Shown here piece after piece: positions 1 to 11,512 of a stretch of DNA of 64,000 bases; the first letter of the stretch is position 1, and every line of letters starts with the position of its first letter. Both the position numbers and the translations under genes were made by a program. The stretch spans positions 139,984,444 to 140,048,443 of the forward strand of contig CM061228.1 of assembly GCA_030844895.1 (NCBI GenBank), written 5' to 3'. This stretch comes from Ambrosia x helenae (Eukaryota; Streptophyta; Magnoliopsida; Asterales; Asteraceae). A model generated the notes under the pieces. It saw only the letters and a program-made list of their open reading frames with translations. It was not told the DNA's origin and ran no database searches.

Positions 1-692
1 CATCGCCAAAACTGCATTCAAAATAACCAAGGGTTGGTTTGTTTAAGCAAAGCTTCCCATAGGAAAGATCTCACCCTCAATGGCACCTCATCCCTAAATC
101 TGGTATCACCTTTTAACCAAACACAAACAGAGCGCGCTCAGGTTTCGTCTCATTTGTCATAGATTGGCAGTTTGGCACCACCGTCATATTTGACAACGAT
201 GAAGAAAGGTTCAAGGCACGTCAAATACACCTCCATCCTCGATATTGTGAGGGTAGCAAAAATGGAAAGAACCAAAAAAAATATGACTCCTTTAACAAAA
301 CTCATTGTTTAAAGATTTTTTAAGAGTTTAAAATATGACTTCTTAACGTGTTTATTATGTTGATTGCACTATTGATGAATGAATGGAATTTATCTCCCAA
401 AATTCTCTCGTTTATTTCAACTTCAATTTTTGTTTTTTTTAACAAATTACAATTGACTTAGAATTTAACAATCTTATTAATATATAATGGTATTCATATA
501 ACCAATTATTATAAAAAGAAAAGAAAATTATTTGTTCTTAAACAAAAAATTTTAAAAAAAACATACAGGATTAAAAATGATGTAAGCCTCCACCGCAACC
601 AACATGATAAAGGTAAATCACGTATCCTAGAGTAAATCGATGGTGTCGGGATCTAATCCCCGGACCTCTACAATGAAATTCCCACCTAGTTA
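1..692. other. Intergenic, no gene recognised
   Basis: AT-rich sequence with no convincing coding stretch on either strand. The first 250 bases are slightly more GC-rich, but I recognise no exon there. It leads into the SINE whose target-site duplication begins at 693. Confidence 0.5.
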
Positions 693-706
693 CTTGTGTG
701 ATGTAG

Positions 707-929
707 GTTTTTTTGGATCGGTGTCCCAGTGGTCTATGACACACTGGGTGAAGACGCGGCCCGAGTTCGAGACGGCGCCATGGCGCTTCAACAAGCATAC
801 CACCCAGACCGGATGTCGCAAGAAAGGAGGCTACCAGAAATCGAAGTCGCAACCTCAACCGGACGAAAACCCACCTATGGTGTTTTAACCCTCCCAACTC
901 AACCATGTTGGTTGGTGTGGCATCATTAG
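707..929 (+). mobile_element. tRNA-like SINE, 14-bp TSD
   Basis: An A-box-like motif (TGTCCCAGTGG, about 722) is followed by a B-box-like motif (GAGTTCGAGAC, about 763), the layout of an internal RNA polymerase III promoter. The element is flanked by direct repeats CTTGTGTGATGTAG at 693-706 and 930-943, as expected of a retroposed SINE. A diverged second copy lies on the minus strand at about 10984-11098. The open frames crossing it on both strands are not genes. Orientation is set by the boxes; the short T-run at the left edge leaves some doubt. Confidence 0.75.
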
Positions 930-1289
930 CTTGTGTGATGTAGATTAAAGTGAGAGCTTGGAACCAACGCTTTCGATCCTATCCACATATTTTAATTTTA
1001 TTTTATTCCAAAAAGTAAACATTCATGCTTTGGTAGGACCCTCGATATCTAGGATATCGAAGCATCCAATAAAATAAGTAAACATCCCCAAAAACCTCAT
1101 TGGTCTCCCAAAACCCTAAACATCGAAGCATCCTATAAAATAAGTAATCATTTATGTTTTGGTAGGCCCAATACTATACTTGCTTCTTGGCCCATAATAG
1201 ATAAACCCAAATCTCACATGACCCAACAAGCGAAATTAACACTCATTTCTTTTTCCAATTGAATATACAAATCATCATTAAGCTATTGA

Positions 1290-1365
1290 TATTCAAAAAG
1301 TGGGTGGCGGCGCAGCTTGTTGCTCGCCTACCTACCGTCCTTATGTAATTTACCTTTTTTTGTCA
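1290..1365 (+). repeat. Dispersed repeat with a second copy near 56010
   Basis: The stretch GGTGGCGGCGCAGCTTGTTG plus the following roughly 40 bases recurs at about 56008-56065 with minor changes. In the second copy a B-box-like GGGTTCG lies about 40 bases upstream, so this is probably the 3' part of a SINE. No target-site duplication was identified here. Confidence 0.45.
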
Positions 1366-1544
1366 ATGGAACAACGAGTATTTTAAGCAATAATAAAACA
1401 AAGCAATCTTTAATCGACAATTTCTGGCTAAACTTTAAACTTAATGGTATATATGTTTATTTTTACTTACTTTTCACGAGCAAACGGTGGTCATTTCTAA
1501 CAACCTCTTGTGTTGGTGTATAGTTGAGAGATTGGTTGAAGTTA

Positions 1545-4500
1545 TTAAATTCCATAAAGGGGAAGTAAATTGCTGACGAAGGCGTAAGCTAGAGCTCCTG
1601 TAAAAATGTAACTATCCGTTCTATCCAGTATTCCACCTGCACGAAAATTATCAGGTTTTGAGTTGGCATATCTAAACCGTTTAATAAACATGTTGTGTTT
1701 GGGTTGAAATGTTTAATCAACTTGTTTAGCCCAATTCTTACAAGCCGCTTAATACATGATCACAACCAGCCAACCAGTTTTGAATCGTTTAGAGAAATAG
1801 GTAAAATGGGTCGTGTTTATGTCCTTTACAGAAGCTTTAGTGTTCGGTTAGGGTTGAATGGTTGATGTCTTTGTAAATAAATGACAACCTTAGTTCTATG
1901 TTACTATGTTAGCGGTTTGGTGCATTGTATGCAAGGCTAAAAGATCATAGAAAAATAAAAGACTGAATTACAAGTTTTGTCCTTTAGCTTTATACCAAAT
2001 TTCAACGGATATCCTTTAACTTTAAAATTGATTGGTTATGTACTTTATGTTTCAAAATCTTGCACGTTTTGTCCTTTGGTGCTAACCCAGTTAGATTTCA
2101 TCGTTAATACGAGGGTAAATTTGTCTTTCTACTCTTTTAGGGACTATTTGTGTAACTATCATAAAGTTTTAAACCAAGACGAAATAAACAACTAACCAAC
2201 GACCACCACCACCATCATCAACCATAACCACCACCACTACCACCATCATCAACCATAACCACCACCACTACCACCATCATCAACCATGACCACCACCACC
2301 ACCACACACCGGTCCCAAATCAACCATAACAGAACCATTGACGTCATCCTCCGCATCAACCATTACAGAATCACTAACGTCATCCCGAATCAACTGTATC
2401 ACCACCAACCGTCGATTCCTCATCTGATTTGGGGTTTCTCTTCATCGAAGAACACAAATGACGTCACCTGTGTTGTTAAATTGATGCAACACGTCTGTGC
2501 ATTTTTTTTTCTACAAGACATTAAATACACGAACAATAACATTTAACAAAATTAATAATAGGGAAATTTCTACTAGAATGAAAGGCTTAGATTAAATTAG
2601 AAATTATATTCAAAAATATTAACTATTACACGAGTTATAATGTAAAGAAAACCAATTAAAAATAAAAAATAAAAGCACTGTACACTATATCATCGTCTTC
2701 ACGAATAGATTTTGACTTTTTTTATGACATGAATGGTTGAATCTTCATCTACTACTGTATATAGGTTACACAGGTTGTGTGTTTATGGTTTTTTATTTTT
2801 AGGGTTTGGTTTTGGGGGTTTTGTTTGTGTAAAATATTTGTATATGGAGGGTAGGGTTCCGGTTCAACAATATAATTTGAGATCGGATGATTAATCTCAA
2901 TATTGTGGATGGTGGTTGCAGAAGGCAGTGGCAGGTGGTGCTGGTTGCAGAAGGCAGTGGCAGGGGCGGCACTGGTGGTGGTGGTGTCTTGTGGAGGTGG
3001 TGAAGAAGTGATGAGAGAGGGAGAGATTAGGTAGAGAGAGAAGGGGGGTATATGTAACATATATATTTCATTTTAATACAAAACTTTAACTTAAATACAT
3101 AAATAGACCCTAAAATAGGAAGAAGACGAATTTACCCTCACATTTCAGTTAAAATCTAACTGGGTTAGTGTCAAAGGACGTAACGTGCAAGATTTTGGAA
3201 CATAAAGTACAAAACCAATCAATTTTAAAGTTAAAGGATATCCGTTGAAATTTGGTATAAAGCTAAAGGACAAAACTTGTAATTCAGTCAAAATAAAATT
3301 TAGTAATCTAAAAAGAATGGGGACCAAAACCATGTGTATGCACATGGCCAGTCATTTCTTTACTTAGTTGATGTGTTTTCGCAATTTGAAAAATTGGTCA
3401 AGGCATATTCATTGACCCCGTAAACATGTTCTAACAGAGATATCCTTTTGTTTTTCTCATAACAAAGTCAGAAAAGATCCATTCAAGTCAAATAAGAGAT
3501 ATGTGCGGAAAAAAAAAGACCAATTACCATGACCGGGTATGAGAGATCCGGAATCTTTTACGCCTGCATCTCGTTTGATCATTGATTCAAGAAGGTCACC
3601 GAAAAGAGAGGCAAAAAAGTTCAGCAAACCGAAACCAGTTGCACTGATAAAAAAGAACACAAATGGTCAAATGTTAGCAAGCATTGCTAAAATTGATGAT
3701 GCATGTAAAAAAATCATTTATAAAAAAGTATACACGACACTAATTATCTATCAAGATTAATTTCTTGGACAAGAATTGTTTCAGATTAACCCACCCGGAG
3801 CTGTTCTACCGATACCCAATAAAACTTGTTATAATCTGTTATCCATCCCGACGGACCTGCCCATATTGATAAGTCTAGCTGTAAGTACCTAAGCATAGAT
3901 GTTGGCCAAGAAAAGATCTTTGATAACAATACAGAAGTGGCTATGCATCCTAATAAGCCGGCAATAGCTCCTTCCCATGTTTTCTTGGGACTAATGCTAG
4001 TAAGTGGTATCCTACCAAAAGCCTGCATTGATATGAAATGATAGTAAAGAGCATGAAGGTGTTAACATTTAAATAACTTAAAGGAAGTTAATATAATACA
4101 GCATTGCGTATACCTTTCCACCAACAAAAGCAAATGTATCTGCTGCAATTATGCTGCTGATAGATATCAATGTGGCTACAAGACCAACCGTCCAATGAGC
4201 TTGCCCACCTAAAAGTATAGGCCATGTAGCTCCCACTCCTCTTGAAGATACAATATTGGATTAGTATTTTCTTGGCCACCAAAACTTTTTTGTTTTTTAT
4301 TAATTACTTTTAATATTTTGTTAAAACACCTTCATGTTTTGTAAACACTAAATGCTCATAATCTAGCCATGTCTCTGTTTATAGCATACACGTAACGGAA
4401 TAAAACAAACTGTAGTTTCTAGCCTCTTAAAAAGATGAAGTCTAGGGAATTTTCCAACATCATAAGTTGATAAGCACAAGGAGCTGAAGACTTACCAGTA

Positions 4501-6298
4501 TTCAAGGCGGGTGCTAGCATACAACATCTGAGCTTAACCCAGAAAGAAGGAAGATATCCACAATAAAACAGGCCAAATATCGTACTACTGAGCTGAGAAA
4601 AACGAGGATTTCCTCTTTGTAACAGTAAAGCCATTGCAACAACAAAAGCTGCAGATGCTACAGAAACATCTATTTGACCTTTGTATCTGAAATAGCATAA
4701 AACAATATAATCACCAAAGGAAAATAAGAACATGTTTCTACATACATTATGTAACATAATGTATGTGTAACGTGTAACAAGCTTCATCGATACTATGGAT
4801 CTAAATCTAGTGATTATGTAACTGTAAATTAAATAAATATTGATTTCCATGTTTGGGATCTTGAACTTAATTCTGTTACTAGCACCTAAATGTGCAAGAG
4901 TAGCAGGAGTGGGATCGAGTTTTCGGAACAATAATTAATATTAATACTTTATTATATTTAAAAAACACAAAAACTAATAAGTGAATCTCACATGACCTTG
5001 TGAATCAATTTATGATGTATTATGAAGAATTTTGCGGACTTACAGAGTGAACAACGGCATAAAAGCACAGATAACGGAGCAAGCTCTAGACACATAACGA
5101 GGAGGGGGAGTCATTCCGGAAGCAATTCCATGGCTTCTAACCAGCTCAAAGTATTCTCTTGAACCAGCAAACACAACAGCAGCTAAAGCCACAGAGAATA
5201 CCCACCCTCCAGTTAGTACCACTCCACCAGCAGTAATTCCAATTCCAAGCCCAAACACAACCCTTTTCGACAATTGGCTTGATTTTTTCTGTTGCTCTAC
5301 ATCTTCGTCCGCTTTCGATGAATCATGTCCTTTGATAACCTACACATATGCATCAAAAAATAACAAAACAACAAGACATGGCAATTAGGCTATTTGTTAT
5401 GGTTTCATTTTTTTTCATCGCAAAGTCATAAAGTGATGTTTTGGTTTCACTCTACTTCCACTAACAAAATCGGGGCTCTTTTTGTTAAAAAAAAATATTG
5501 CTTTGGATCCTATGATTCGTATATCATCTTTGTGTATGCATAATTATACAAATCATAAACCTCATTGTCAACAATATCCAAGCGAAAATAACCTACATAT
5601 AATTTATCTTATTTAGGATTTGGGGCCCTAGGCCAGATGAAGAGTTTTTTTTTTATTGGATGGTGTAATTAAATCCTTGGCTTAAAAAGGTGGAAGATTG
5701 CTTCAGGGCGTGAGGGGGCTAACGCCCTCTCTATTTCACGCTTCACATTCCTCACTCACGCCCTTTGGGGCGGTGTATAACGCATCTCAATCGGCCATGT
5801 GGAGGGGGCGTTACACCGTAAGTCCGTAACGAATGGTCTTACGCTCGTTATGCCTGAGTTTTGTTAAGCACATAAACGAACAAGAGTTCTTTCTGTGTAA
5901 TTTCATAATTAATAACGGTGTTCCACATTTAATTCATTTTATATACTAATTCAAAAATTAAGTAATTCTTAGTTCAATACATGACTCATCAAACAATAAA
6001 CTCTCAAGTAGTCAAACAAACCTAAGAATTAGAAACCCCTAACTTTGTGAAAAGACAATAACTACTTCATTCCATAACTTGGCATCTATTCTGTTTTTTT
6101 CGGGTTATAACGGCTAAAAATCCAACCTTAAGCGAAAAAGAGTATAGAAATTTAGATCATTATGAATGGTTATCTAACTGTAAACCTAGATTATAATCAT
6201 AATACTAATCCAATGTCATTTAAATAAGTAATAATATATATTCTGCTCTACAAACACTATCACATAAAAGTAAAATTCAGCTACTAAATACCAATTCA

Positions 6299-6346
<48 letters not shown>

Positions 6347-6667
6347 GATAGGATCTTCATTACCACCAATAATGTTGGCATCATTGGCTCTGGCGACGAG
6401 AGTGCGGGTGAAAAATTTGGGTGAATTGATATGAAATCCAAATCTAGCATTACTATTATTATTATTGAATTGCAAATATCCTCCTGCTACTCCTCTGGCT
6501 CTGCCTTTGGAGGGAAGAAAGAAATTGGAAGAGGGGCGGCATGAAGTTAGGGTTTTAGGACGAAAATAAGTAACTGATATTGGGAGGAATTCGGTGGCGC
6601 TTAGTGCGTCGCAATAGGACGGAGTAGTAGCCATTAAAGATGATGATGAGGAGGAGGAGCTAATCAA
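1545..6667 (-). CDS. CDS4/CDS5: Plastid phosphatidate cytidylyltransferase (CDP-diacylglycerol synthase), 7 exons
   Basis: The enzyme makes CDP-diacylglycerol from CTP and phosphatidic acid; the plant CDS4/CDS5 type serves phosphatidylglycerol synthesis in plastids. Exons read on the minus strand are 6344-6667, 5044-5339, 4496-4686, 4114-4238, 3889-4022, 3528-3643 and 1545-1636. All have GT/AG borders, phases agree, and the total is 1278 nt (425 residues plus stop). The N-terminus is Ser-rich like a chloroplast transit peptide. Exon 2 holds hydrophobic membrane segments. The CdsA C-terminal signature is complete (K-R-x4-K-D in exon 6, then H-G-G-x-x-D-R-x-D) but is split by intron 6. A second ATG at codon 12 is an alternative start. 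Intron 6 has grown to about 1.9 kb through a Mutator-like insertion, and intron 1 begins in a run of about 40 T. No stop or frameshift was found, so the gene looks functional. Confidence 0.9.
1961..3289. mobile_element. Mutator-like non-autonomous element inside CDS intron 6
   Basis: The ends GACTGAATTACAAG and CTTGTAATTCAGTC are inverted complements, and imperfect inverted similarity continues for roughly 190 bp (about 1961-2150 against 3100-3289). The element is bounded by the 9-bp direct repeat AAAATAAAA at 1952-1960 and 3290-3298, the duplication length typical of Mutator-like transposons. The interior holds a CCA/CAT-rich minisatellite (about 2195-2300) and a duplicated 26-bp motif near 2920-2965. 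No transposase is present. Confidence 0.8.
2195..2305. repeat. CCA/CAT-rich minisatellite, about 36-bp unit
   Basis: About three copies of a 36-bp unit (CCACCACCACTACCACCATC followed by ATCAACCATAA) lie inside the Mutator-like element. The open frames across it are by-products of the triplet-rich unit. Confidence 0.7.
6299..6342. repeat. Poly(A) tract (poly-T on the gene strand) touching a splice donor
   Basis: An uninterrupted run of about 40 A on the plus strand. On the minus strand it reads as T directly after the exon-1 donor of the CDS gene (CCAG followed by GTTTTT). It is either a hypervariable microsatellite or an old retroposon tail. Confidence 0.85.
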
Positions 6668-6927
6668 TCAATCAAGCCATAATAATAATATTATTATTAT
6701 TATCCTTATGGTCACTGGTGGTTTCGATTTTATCGAGAGGAGGAAGAGATAGTTGCAATGGGATTGAGATGACGATAGCGGCGATGAGTGAGTGACACAC
6801 CGAATTTTGCCCTCTTTAATTTATTATTTTTTTTTTAGATTTAGAATTTAGTCCTTGTCCCATAGGGTTGAATGCATATTCTATTGGGTGGAAGCAACGA
6901 TGAGCGAAATCGAGTTTTAACTTTTAA

Positions 6928-7136
6928 GACTACACCGTTTAGACCATCCGTGGTGGTCGAAAAATGGGGCGCTAATGGGGCTTTTTAGCGCTTGAACACC
7001 GCTCTCTAATGTTAATTGGGCGTGAAAGGTTCTTGCACGAAATATTTAGCGCCGTGCATTTTTTGTCTTGGAATGCTAGATGAAATGGATCCACATGTCA
7101 TGACCCCCTCAAAGAACATGACTACACTGTGTAGTC
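6928..7136. mobile_element. Tourist-like MITE with TAA duplication
   Basis: The left end GACTACACCGT and right end ACTGTGTAGTC are inverted complements with one mismatch. TAA occurs immediately outside both ends (6925-6927 and 7137-7139), the 3-bp duplication typical of PIF/Harbinger-derived elements. It is 209 bp with no coding capacity. It lies upstream of the CDS gene start and could overlap promoter sequence. Confidence 0.75.
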
Positions 7137-7141
7137 TAATG

Positions 7142-7670
7142 TAGCGGTGTTAAAAACCAGATATCCGAAATTTGAATATCTGAATTTCGGATAACTGGTT
7201 TCACTATCCAATTTCGTATCTGAAATTTCGGATAGTGAATCGGATATCTGAATATCCGATTTTATTATGATATATTTTATTTTATATGTTTTACATATAA
7301 ATTTTCGGATATTTTTTGGATAGTTTCGGATATCTCGGATACTTTCAGACATCTTTAGATATTTTCGGATATCCAATTAATTTATTTATTTTTATAAATT
7401 CTCGGATATTTTTTGGATAGTTTCGGATATCTCGGATACTTTCAGACATCTTTAGATATTTTCAGATATCCGATTAATTTTTTTTTTTTTTTTATAAATT
7501 CTCGGATATTTTCGGATATCCGAAAATTTTAAAATCACTATCCGAATCTGAATCCGAAAATTCGGATATTCGGATTTTGGTTCGAATATCCGGTTTTTCG
7601 GATAGTTTCGGATGCGGATATCAGATATTTCGGATCGGATTTTCAGATCCGGATATTTTTGAACACCCCT
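7142..7670. mobile_element. Foldback-like element built of CGGATATCCGAA motifs, 9-bp TSD
   Basis: The ends TAGCGGTGTT and AACACCCCT are imperfect inverted complements, bounded by the perfect 9-bp repeat AGTCTAATG at 7133-7141 and 7671-7679. The interior is almost entirely variants of GGATATC/TCGGATA in both orientations and can fold extensively. Within it about 80 bp is directly duplicated (about 7303-7375 and 7401-7475). The left duplication overlaps the edge of the preceding MITE, so this element landed there later. The superfamily is uncertain; the 9-bp duplication favours Mutator-like. Confidence 0.7.
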
Positions 7671-7679
7671 AGTCTAATG

Positions 7680-8508
7680 GGTTGTAGCAATGGAGCTTAG
7701 CAAACAACATATATGTTCAATTTAATGACAATGCAAAATATAATTAAAAGAATTTGTATTTCTCTATTATGAAAACATGTACGTATAAATCATACTCCCT
7801 CCATCCCATTTAAATGTCTATTTTTGCACTTTTTGTTGTCCCAAATTAAATATCTATTTCTAAGCAATTTTCAGTTTTGCCCATAAAAGACAAAAGACAA
7901 TCAAAGATTTGAAAAAATAACTTGAGGATATTATTGTCATTTTACAACATACAAACAAAGATTTCTTAATATTTGTGTTTGTGGGCCTATGACATCTAAA
8001 ACGGGACGGAGGGAGTATGTAAAATGGTTCATGATTTTCGTTTAATAGTCGAGGAACCATCGCAAGATTTAGTTGAAAGACGTAATGTTTTTTTTTCAAA
8101 AAAATAATGTTTCCATCAACACTTCAAATGATTACTATCGATAGTGACTTGTGCCAACAGAAAATCCTCCTGCTAATGACCAGCATCAATCAAGAGTATC
8201 AATTATTGTCGATTGCCCAAGTTATTGCTTATTCATACTATGATCATAGTTACCCTTGCTCGTAGTTGCTTGTTCGTAATAGGAGCATGGTAGCATGGGC
8301 CTCAGGCGATACCAAAGTGTATAAAAATGTGTCAATTCTCAATAGGTCGAGGGTTTAAGTATGACAGTTAACTAAATGTGTAGTTAAAGTGTGTGTAAGT
8401 TAGCCTCTAAAAGAAGTTACATTGATTGGGTACTTCTTTGGTTTTCTTCTAATTTAGATCCATAGTTGTTTATCCTTTTTTTTCTCAAAGAATATACATC
8501 TTATTATA
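7680..8508. other. Intergenic, possible small MITE remnant
   Basis: No gene is recognised. The segment CTCCCTCCATCCCATTTAAA at about 7795 and GACGGAGGGAGTA at about 8003 are near inverted complements about 200 bp apart, which resembles a Stowaway-type MITE. The open frame between them has no recognisable domain. Confidence 0.4.
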
Positions 8509-8516
8509 ACACGCAT

Positions 8517-9039
8517 AGGGGTGTATAAAATGCTCGCGGCTCGCAACTCGCTCGATACTTGTTTAAAAAATGCTTGAAAAAAGCTCGACTCGAAAAAGCT
8601 TGTTTTGTTTTCGAGCCGAGCTAGAGCTAGGGGTCTTGGCTCGTAGCTCGGCTCGGTGTCTCGGTTCGTGGTTCGATAAACATCTTTTATATACTTAATA
8701 ATACTTTGAATTAATCAATGAAAAATAATAGAACAAAAACACAAATTATACAAATAATAGTTTTACACTTTTAGTATACCTTTCATTCATTAAAATATTA
8801 GAAAAATAAAAAAATATACATTTATATTTGTAATTTTATTTTTATTTTTTTTGTCTGTTATTTTATAAATATTTTTAAAAAAAATAACGAGCTGGCTCGA
8901 ACCAGCTCGAGCTCGGCTCGAACATTTACGTGCCGACCTCGAGCTCGGCTTTTCAGCTCGACAAAAAAACGAGGCAAGCCGAGCTGGCTCGAGTTCGAGC
9001 CCGAGCTTAGCCTGACTCGCTCGGCTCGATTACACCCCT
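8517..9039. mobile_element. Foldback-like element built of GAGCTCGGCTCGA motifs
   Basis: The ends AGGGGTGTA and TACACCCCT are perfect inverted complements. ACACGCA occurs directly outside the right end (9040-9046) and one base outside the left end (8509-8515), consistent with a 7-9 bp target duplication. Both arms are strings of GCTCG/CGAGC motifs facing each other, with an AT-rich centre. Architecture and end sequence match the element at 7142-7670, though the internal motif differs. It ends about 75 bp upstream of the PPR start codon. Confidence 0.7.
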
Positions 9040-9115
9040 ACACGCAAAATAAACTCTAAGAAAACAGTGATCGAATATTGATTCCCACTCCACTCGACAG
9101 TCGACACACTGCAGA

Positions 9116-10477
9116 ATGCATCTGTTGATTGCCCGTTCCCTCTCTCGTCTCCACTCCTTCATCTTTACCAACATTCAACCATCATTAATCCTCCAATTCC
9201 ACACTTTAGAATCTAAAACCACTACAAAACCCTTATCACCCATCTCCTTTCCCAATCATAATACCCATATAACACCAAACCCAGACCATGACCAACTCAC
9301 AGTCAACCAGTCAACGATCCTCGAAACTCTAGCATGTTACGACAACGACTGGAAACGAGCAATGGATTTCTTCAACTGGGTCGAATCTGAATACGGGTTC
9401 AAACACACCACCGAAACCTACAATCGTATGATCGATATATTGGGTAAATTTTTCGAATTTGATCTTGCACACCAACTGCTCGACAAAATGCCTGACAGAG
9501 ACCATACCACGTTTCGCGTAATGTTTAAGCGGTATGTTTCGGCTCACCTTGTGAAAGAAGCAATGGATTGTTATATTAAGTCGGGTGAGTTTAATTTGAA
9601 AGATGAGACGTCTTTCTTGAATCTTGTTGATGCATTGTGTGAGTATAAACATGTGATTGAAGCAGAAGAGTTATGTTTAGGTAAAGATAATATTGCGAGT
9701 TTTGGGATAGGTACTAAGGTTTATAATATGATTCTTCGTGGATGGTTTAAGATGAGGTGGTGGGCGAAATGTAGAGAGTTTTGGGAGCGAATGGATAAAG
9801 ATGGGATTGATAAAGATTTGTATTCGTATTCGATATATATGGATGTTCAAAGCAAGAGTGGGAAGCCATGGAAGGCTGTAAAGTTGTATAAAGAGATGAA
9901 GAAGAAGGGTATTAGATTGGATGTGGTGGCGTACAACACTGTTATTCAAGCGATTGGTGTTTCGGAAGGTGTTGATGTGGCTGTCAATCTTGGTCGTGAG
10001 ATGGTCGAATTGGGTTGTGAACCGAATGTTGTAACTTACAATATAATCATCAAGCTTTTGTGTGAAAACGGGAGGGTCAGGGAGGCATACAAGGTGCTTG
10101 ATAAAATGTCTAAGAGAAAGTGTGCGCCTAATGTCATCACTTATCATTGCATTTTCAGGTGTCTTGAGAAGCCTAATGAGATTCTCGCGCTTCTTGATAG
10201 GATGATTGACAATGGTGTAAGTCCGACTCTAGACACGTATGTAATGCTTATAAGGAAATTTGGGAGATGGGGTTTTCTACGACCTGTTTTTATAGTTTGG
10301 AAAAAGATGGAAGATCATGGTTTGAGTCCAAACGAGTTTGCGTATAATGCCTTGATTGATGCCTTGGTGGAAAAGGGTATGATTGATATGGCTAGGAAAT
10401 ATGACGAAGAGATGTTGGCGAAAGGGCTATCGGCTAAGTTGAGACCAGAGCTAGTGAAGGGAGAATGTGATGATTGA
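9116..10477 (+). CDS. P-class pentatricopeptide repeat protein, probably mitochondrial
   Basis: A single uninterrupted frame of 453 codons, as usual for plant PPR genes. The N-terminus is rich in Ser, Arg, Leu and Phe with few acidic residues (MHLLIARSLSRLHSF...), which suggests a mitochondrial presequence. From about residue 95 to 440 I count roughly nine tandem helix-pair repeats of about 35 residues, for example repeats starting VVAYNTVI, VVTYNIII and VITYHCIF. No E, DYW or SMR C-terminal domain is visible, so it belongs to the P class, whose members bind organelle RNAs and affect stability, splicing or translation. The target cannot be read from sequence. The ATG at 9116 is the first in frame and the stop is TGA at 10475-10477. 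I did not assign an orthologue. Confidence 0.9.
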   Translation: MHLLIARSLSRLHSFIFTNIQPSLILQFHTLESKTTTKPLSPISFPNHNTHITPNPDHDQLTVNQSTILETLACYDNDWKRAMDFFNWVESEYGFKHTTETYNRMIDILGKFFEFDLAHQLLDKMPDRDHTTFRVMFKRYVSAHLVKEAMDCYIKSGEFNLKDETSFLNLVDALCEYKHVIEAEELCLGKDNIASFGIGTKVYNMILRGWFKMRWWAKCREFWERMDKDGIDKDLYSYSIYMDVQSKSGKPWKAVKLYKEMKKKGIRLDVVAYNTVIQAIGVSEGVDVAVNLGREMVELGCEPNVVTYNIIIKLLCENGRVREAYKVLDKMSKRKCAPNVITYHCIFRCLEKPNEILALLDRMIDNGVSPTLDTYVMLIRKFGRWGFLRPVFIVWKKMEDHGLSPNEFAYNALIDALVEKGMIDMARKYDEEMLAKGLSAKLRPELVKGECDD

Positions 10478-10983
10478 TATGTTTTACAAGAAAAAAATGA
10501 ACACACAATAAATTCAAAATACAAGCTTAGTGTCCGGCCTAGCAGTCATCATAGAATTTGTACGGTTGCTAAAGGGAAAATGCTACTAAATTGTGATAAA
10601 AAATAAATACTCATATCCAAATCAAAGATCTCCATACCTCTAGCTATAATAACAACACCAAAAGATAAAGATCGTTTAACTAATTAGATTCAAAAACACC
10701 AAGCCAAAAACATTCTTTCGCTGGGTTGGTTCCACCGCCTTTGGGTCAACCTCCTCCTTCGTGATCCCAACCTCCACTTGATCTTCGGCCTTGCCCTCAC
10801 TCCCTCCGGATCCCATTGATCTTCAGTCATGCTTTGGGGCTCCACTCGATCTTCACTCTTCCTCACGGGCTCATGCGGTCTTCAGTCCACGAAAAGAGCT
10901 CTAGAGCTTCGCCTTATTAACTTACATGTCAAAAGGAGGGAGGAAAGTTTACCCAAACACCCACCCACTAAATGTGTCAAAAG
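10478..10983. other. Intergenic 3' of the PPR gene
   Basis: AT-rich to about 10710, then a more GC-rich stretch with repeated TTCAGTC/ATCTTC words and no recognisable protein. A direct repeat (TGTCAAAAGGAGGG) occurs at about 10926 and 10976, just before the SINE copy. Confidence 0.4.
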
Positions 10984-11098
10984 GAGGGCCCATGGAGGTA
11001 TGCTTGTTAAAAGCGTTGTGGCGTCGTCTCGAACCCGGGTCGCGTCTTCACCCCAGTGTGTCAAAGGCCACTGGGACGCCGGCCAAAAAAAAAAAAAA
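10984..11098 (-). mobile_element. tRNA-like SINE, second copy of the 707-929 family
   Basis: On the minus strand it reads GGCGTCCCAGTGG followed by an ACCCGGGTTCGAGACGAC B box, closely matching the copy at 707-929. A run of 14 A (T on the element strand) lies at the right edge. GTGTCAAA occurs on both sides and may be the target duplication. The shared part ends near AACAAGCATACC, so this copy appears shorter than the first. Confidence 0.65.
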
Positions 11099-11250
11099 GT
11101 GTCAAAGTTACCACATTTATTTAAAGGAAATGAATAGGGTCAACAATTGCCATACGTTAGGTCCAATGGACTAGAACTCAAGAAAGAAAGTGTTATAATT
11201 GCCCATAAGAACTATGAAATAACCATAACAATACAAACTGAATCAGGATC

Positions 11251-11512
11251 TCAGCTAAGAAAGAAGTCCCTGTTAACTTTCTGATCGACCCACGAGAGAG
11301 AAGATTTACCCTGCGTCCTACGGACGTCCTTGTGTTTGGCTGGGCGGGGGTAAGCACGCGTGTGTTGACCTCACTAGGGTGTACTCACTGGTGGGGCTGA
11401 GAGGTAGTGGATTCGTTCCGGGACAGACGGTTTTGAAGGCAGAAGCTAGGAAGGTTGCTAAGCACGAGGCAGCGTGTTTAGAGAATCAGCATGTGTTCAT
11501 TCCGTTTCCTTA
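11251..11512 (+). pseudogene. Repeat-associated coding fragment (VNFL...GGKHACVDL type), frameshifted
   Basis: The plus strand translates as SAKKEVPVNFLIDPRE and later, in another frame, KHACVDLTRVYSLVGLRGS and ENQHVFIPF. I recognise this as a coding block that recurs in plant genomes under inconsistent names; I cannot assign a function. One base is missing near 11350, in GGGCGGGGGTAAGC, which breaks the frame. The fragment ends where the antisense PIF transposase relic begins, so the two are fused head to head. Confidence 0.5.

Noticed and set aside
571..929. Overlapping frames considered as small genes
   Set aside because: They coincide exactly with a SINE bounded by a 14-bp target-site duplication.
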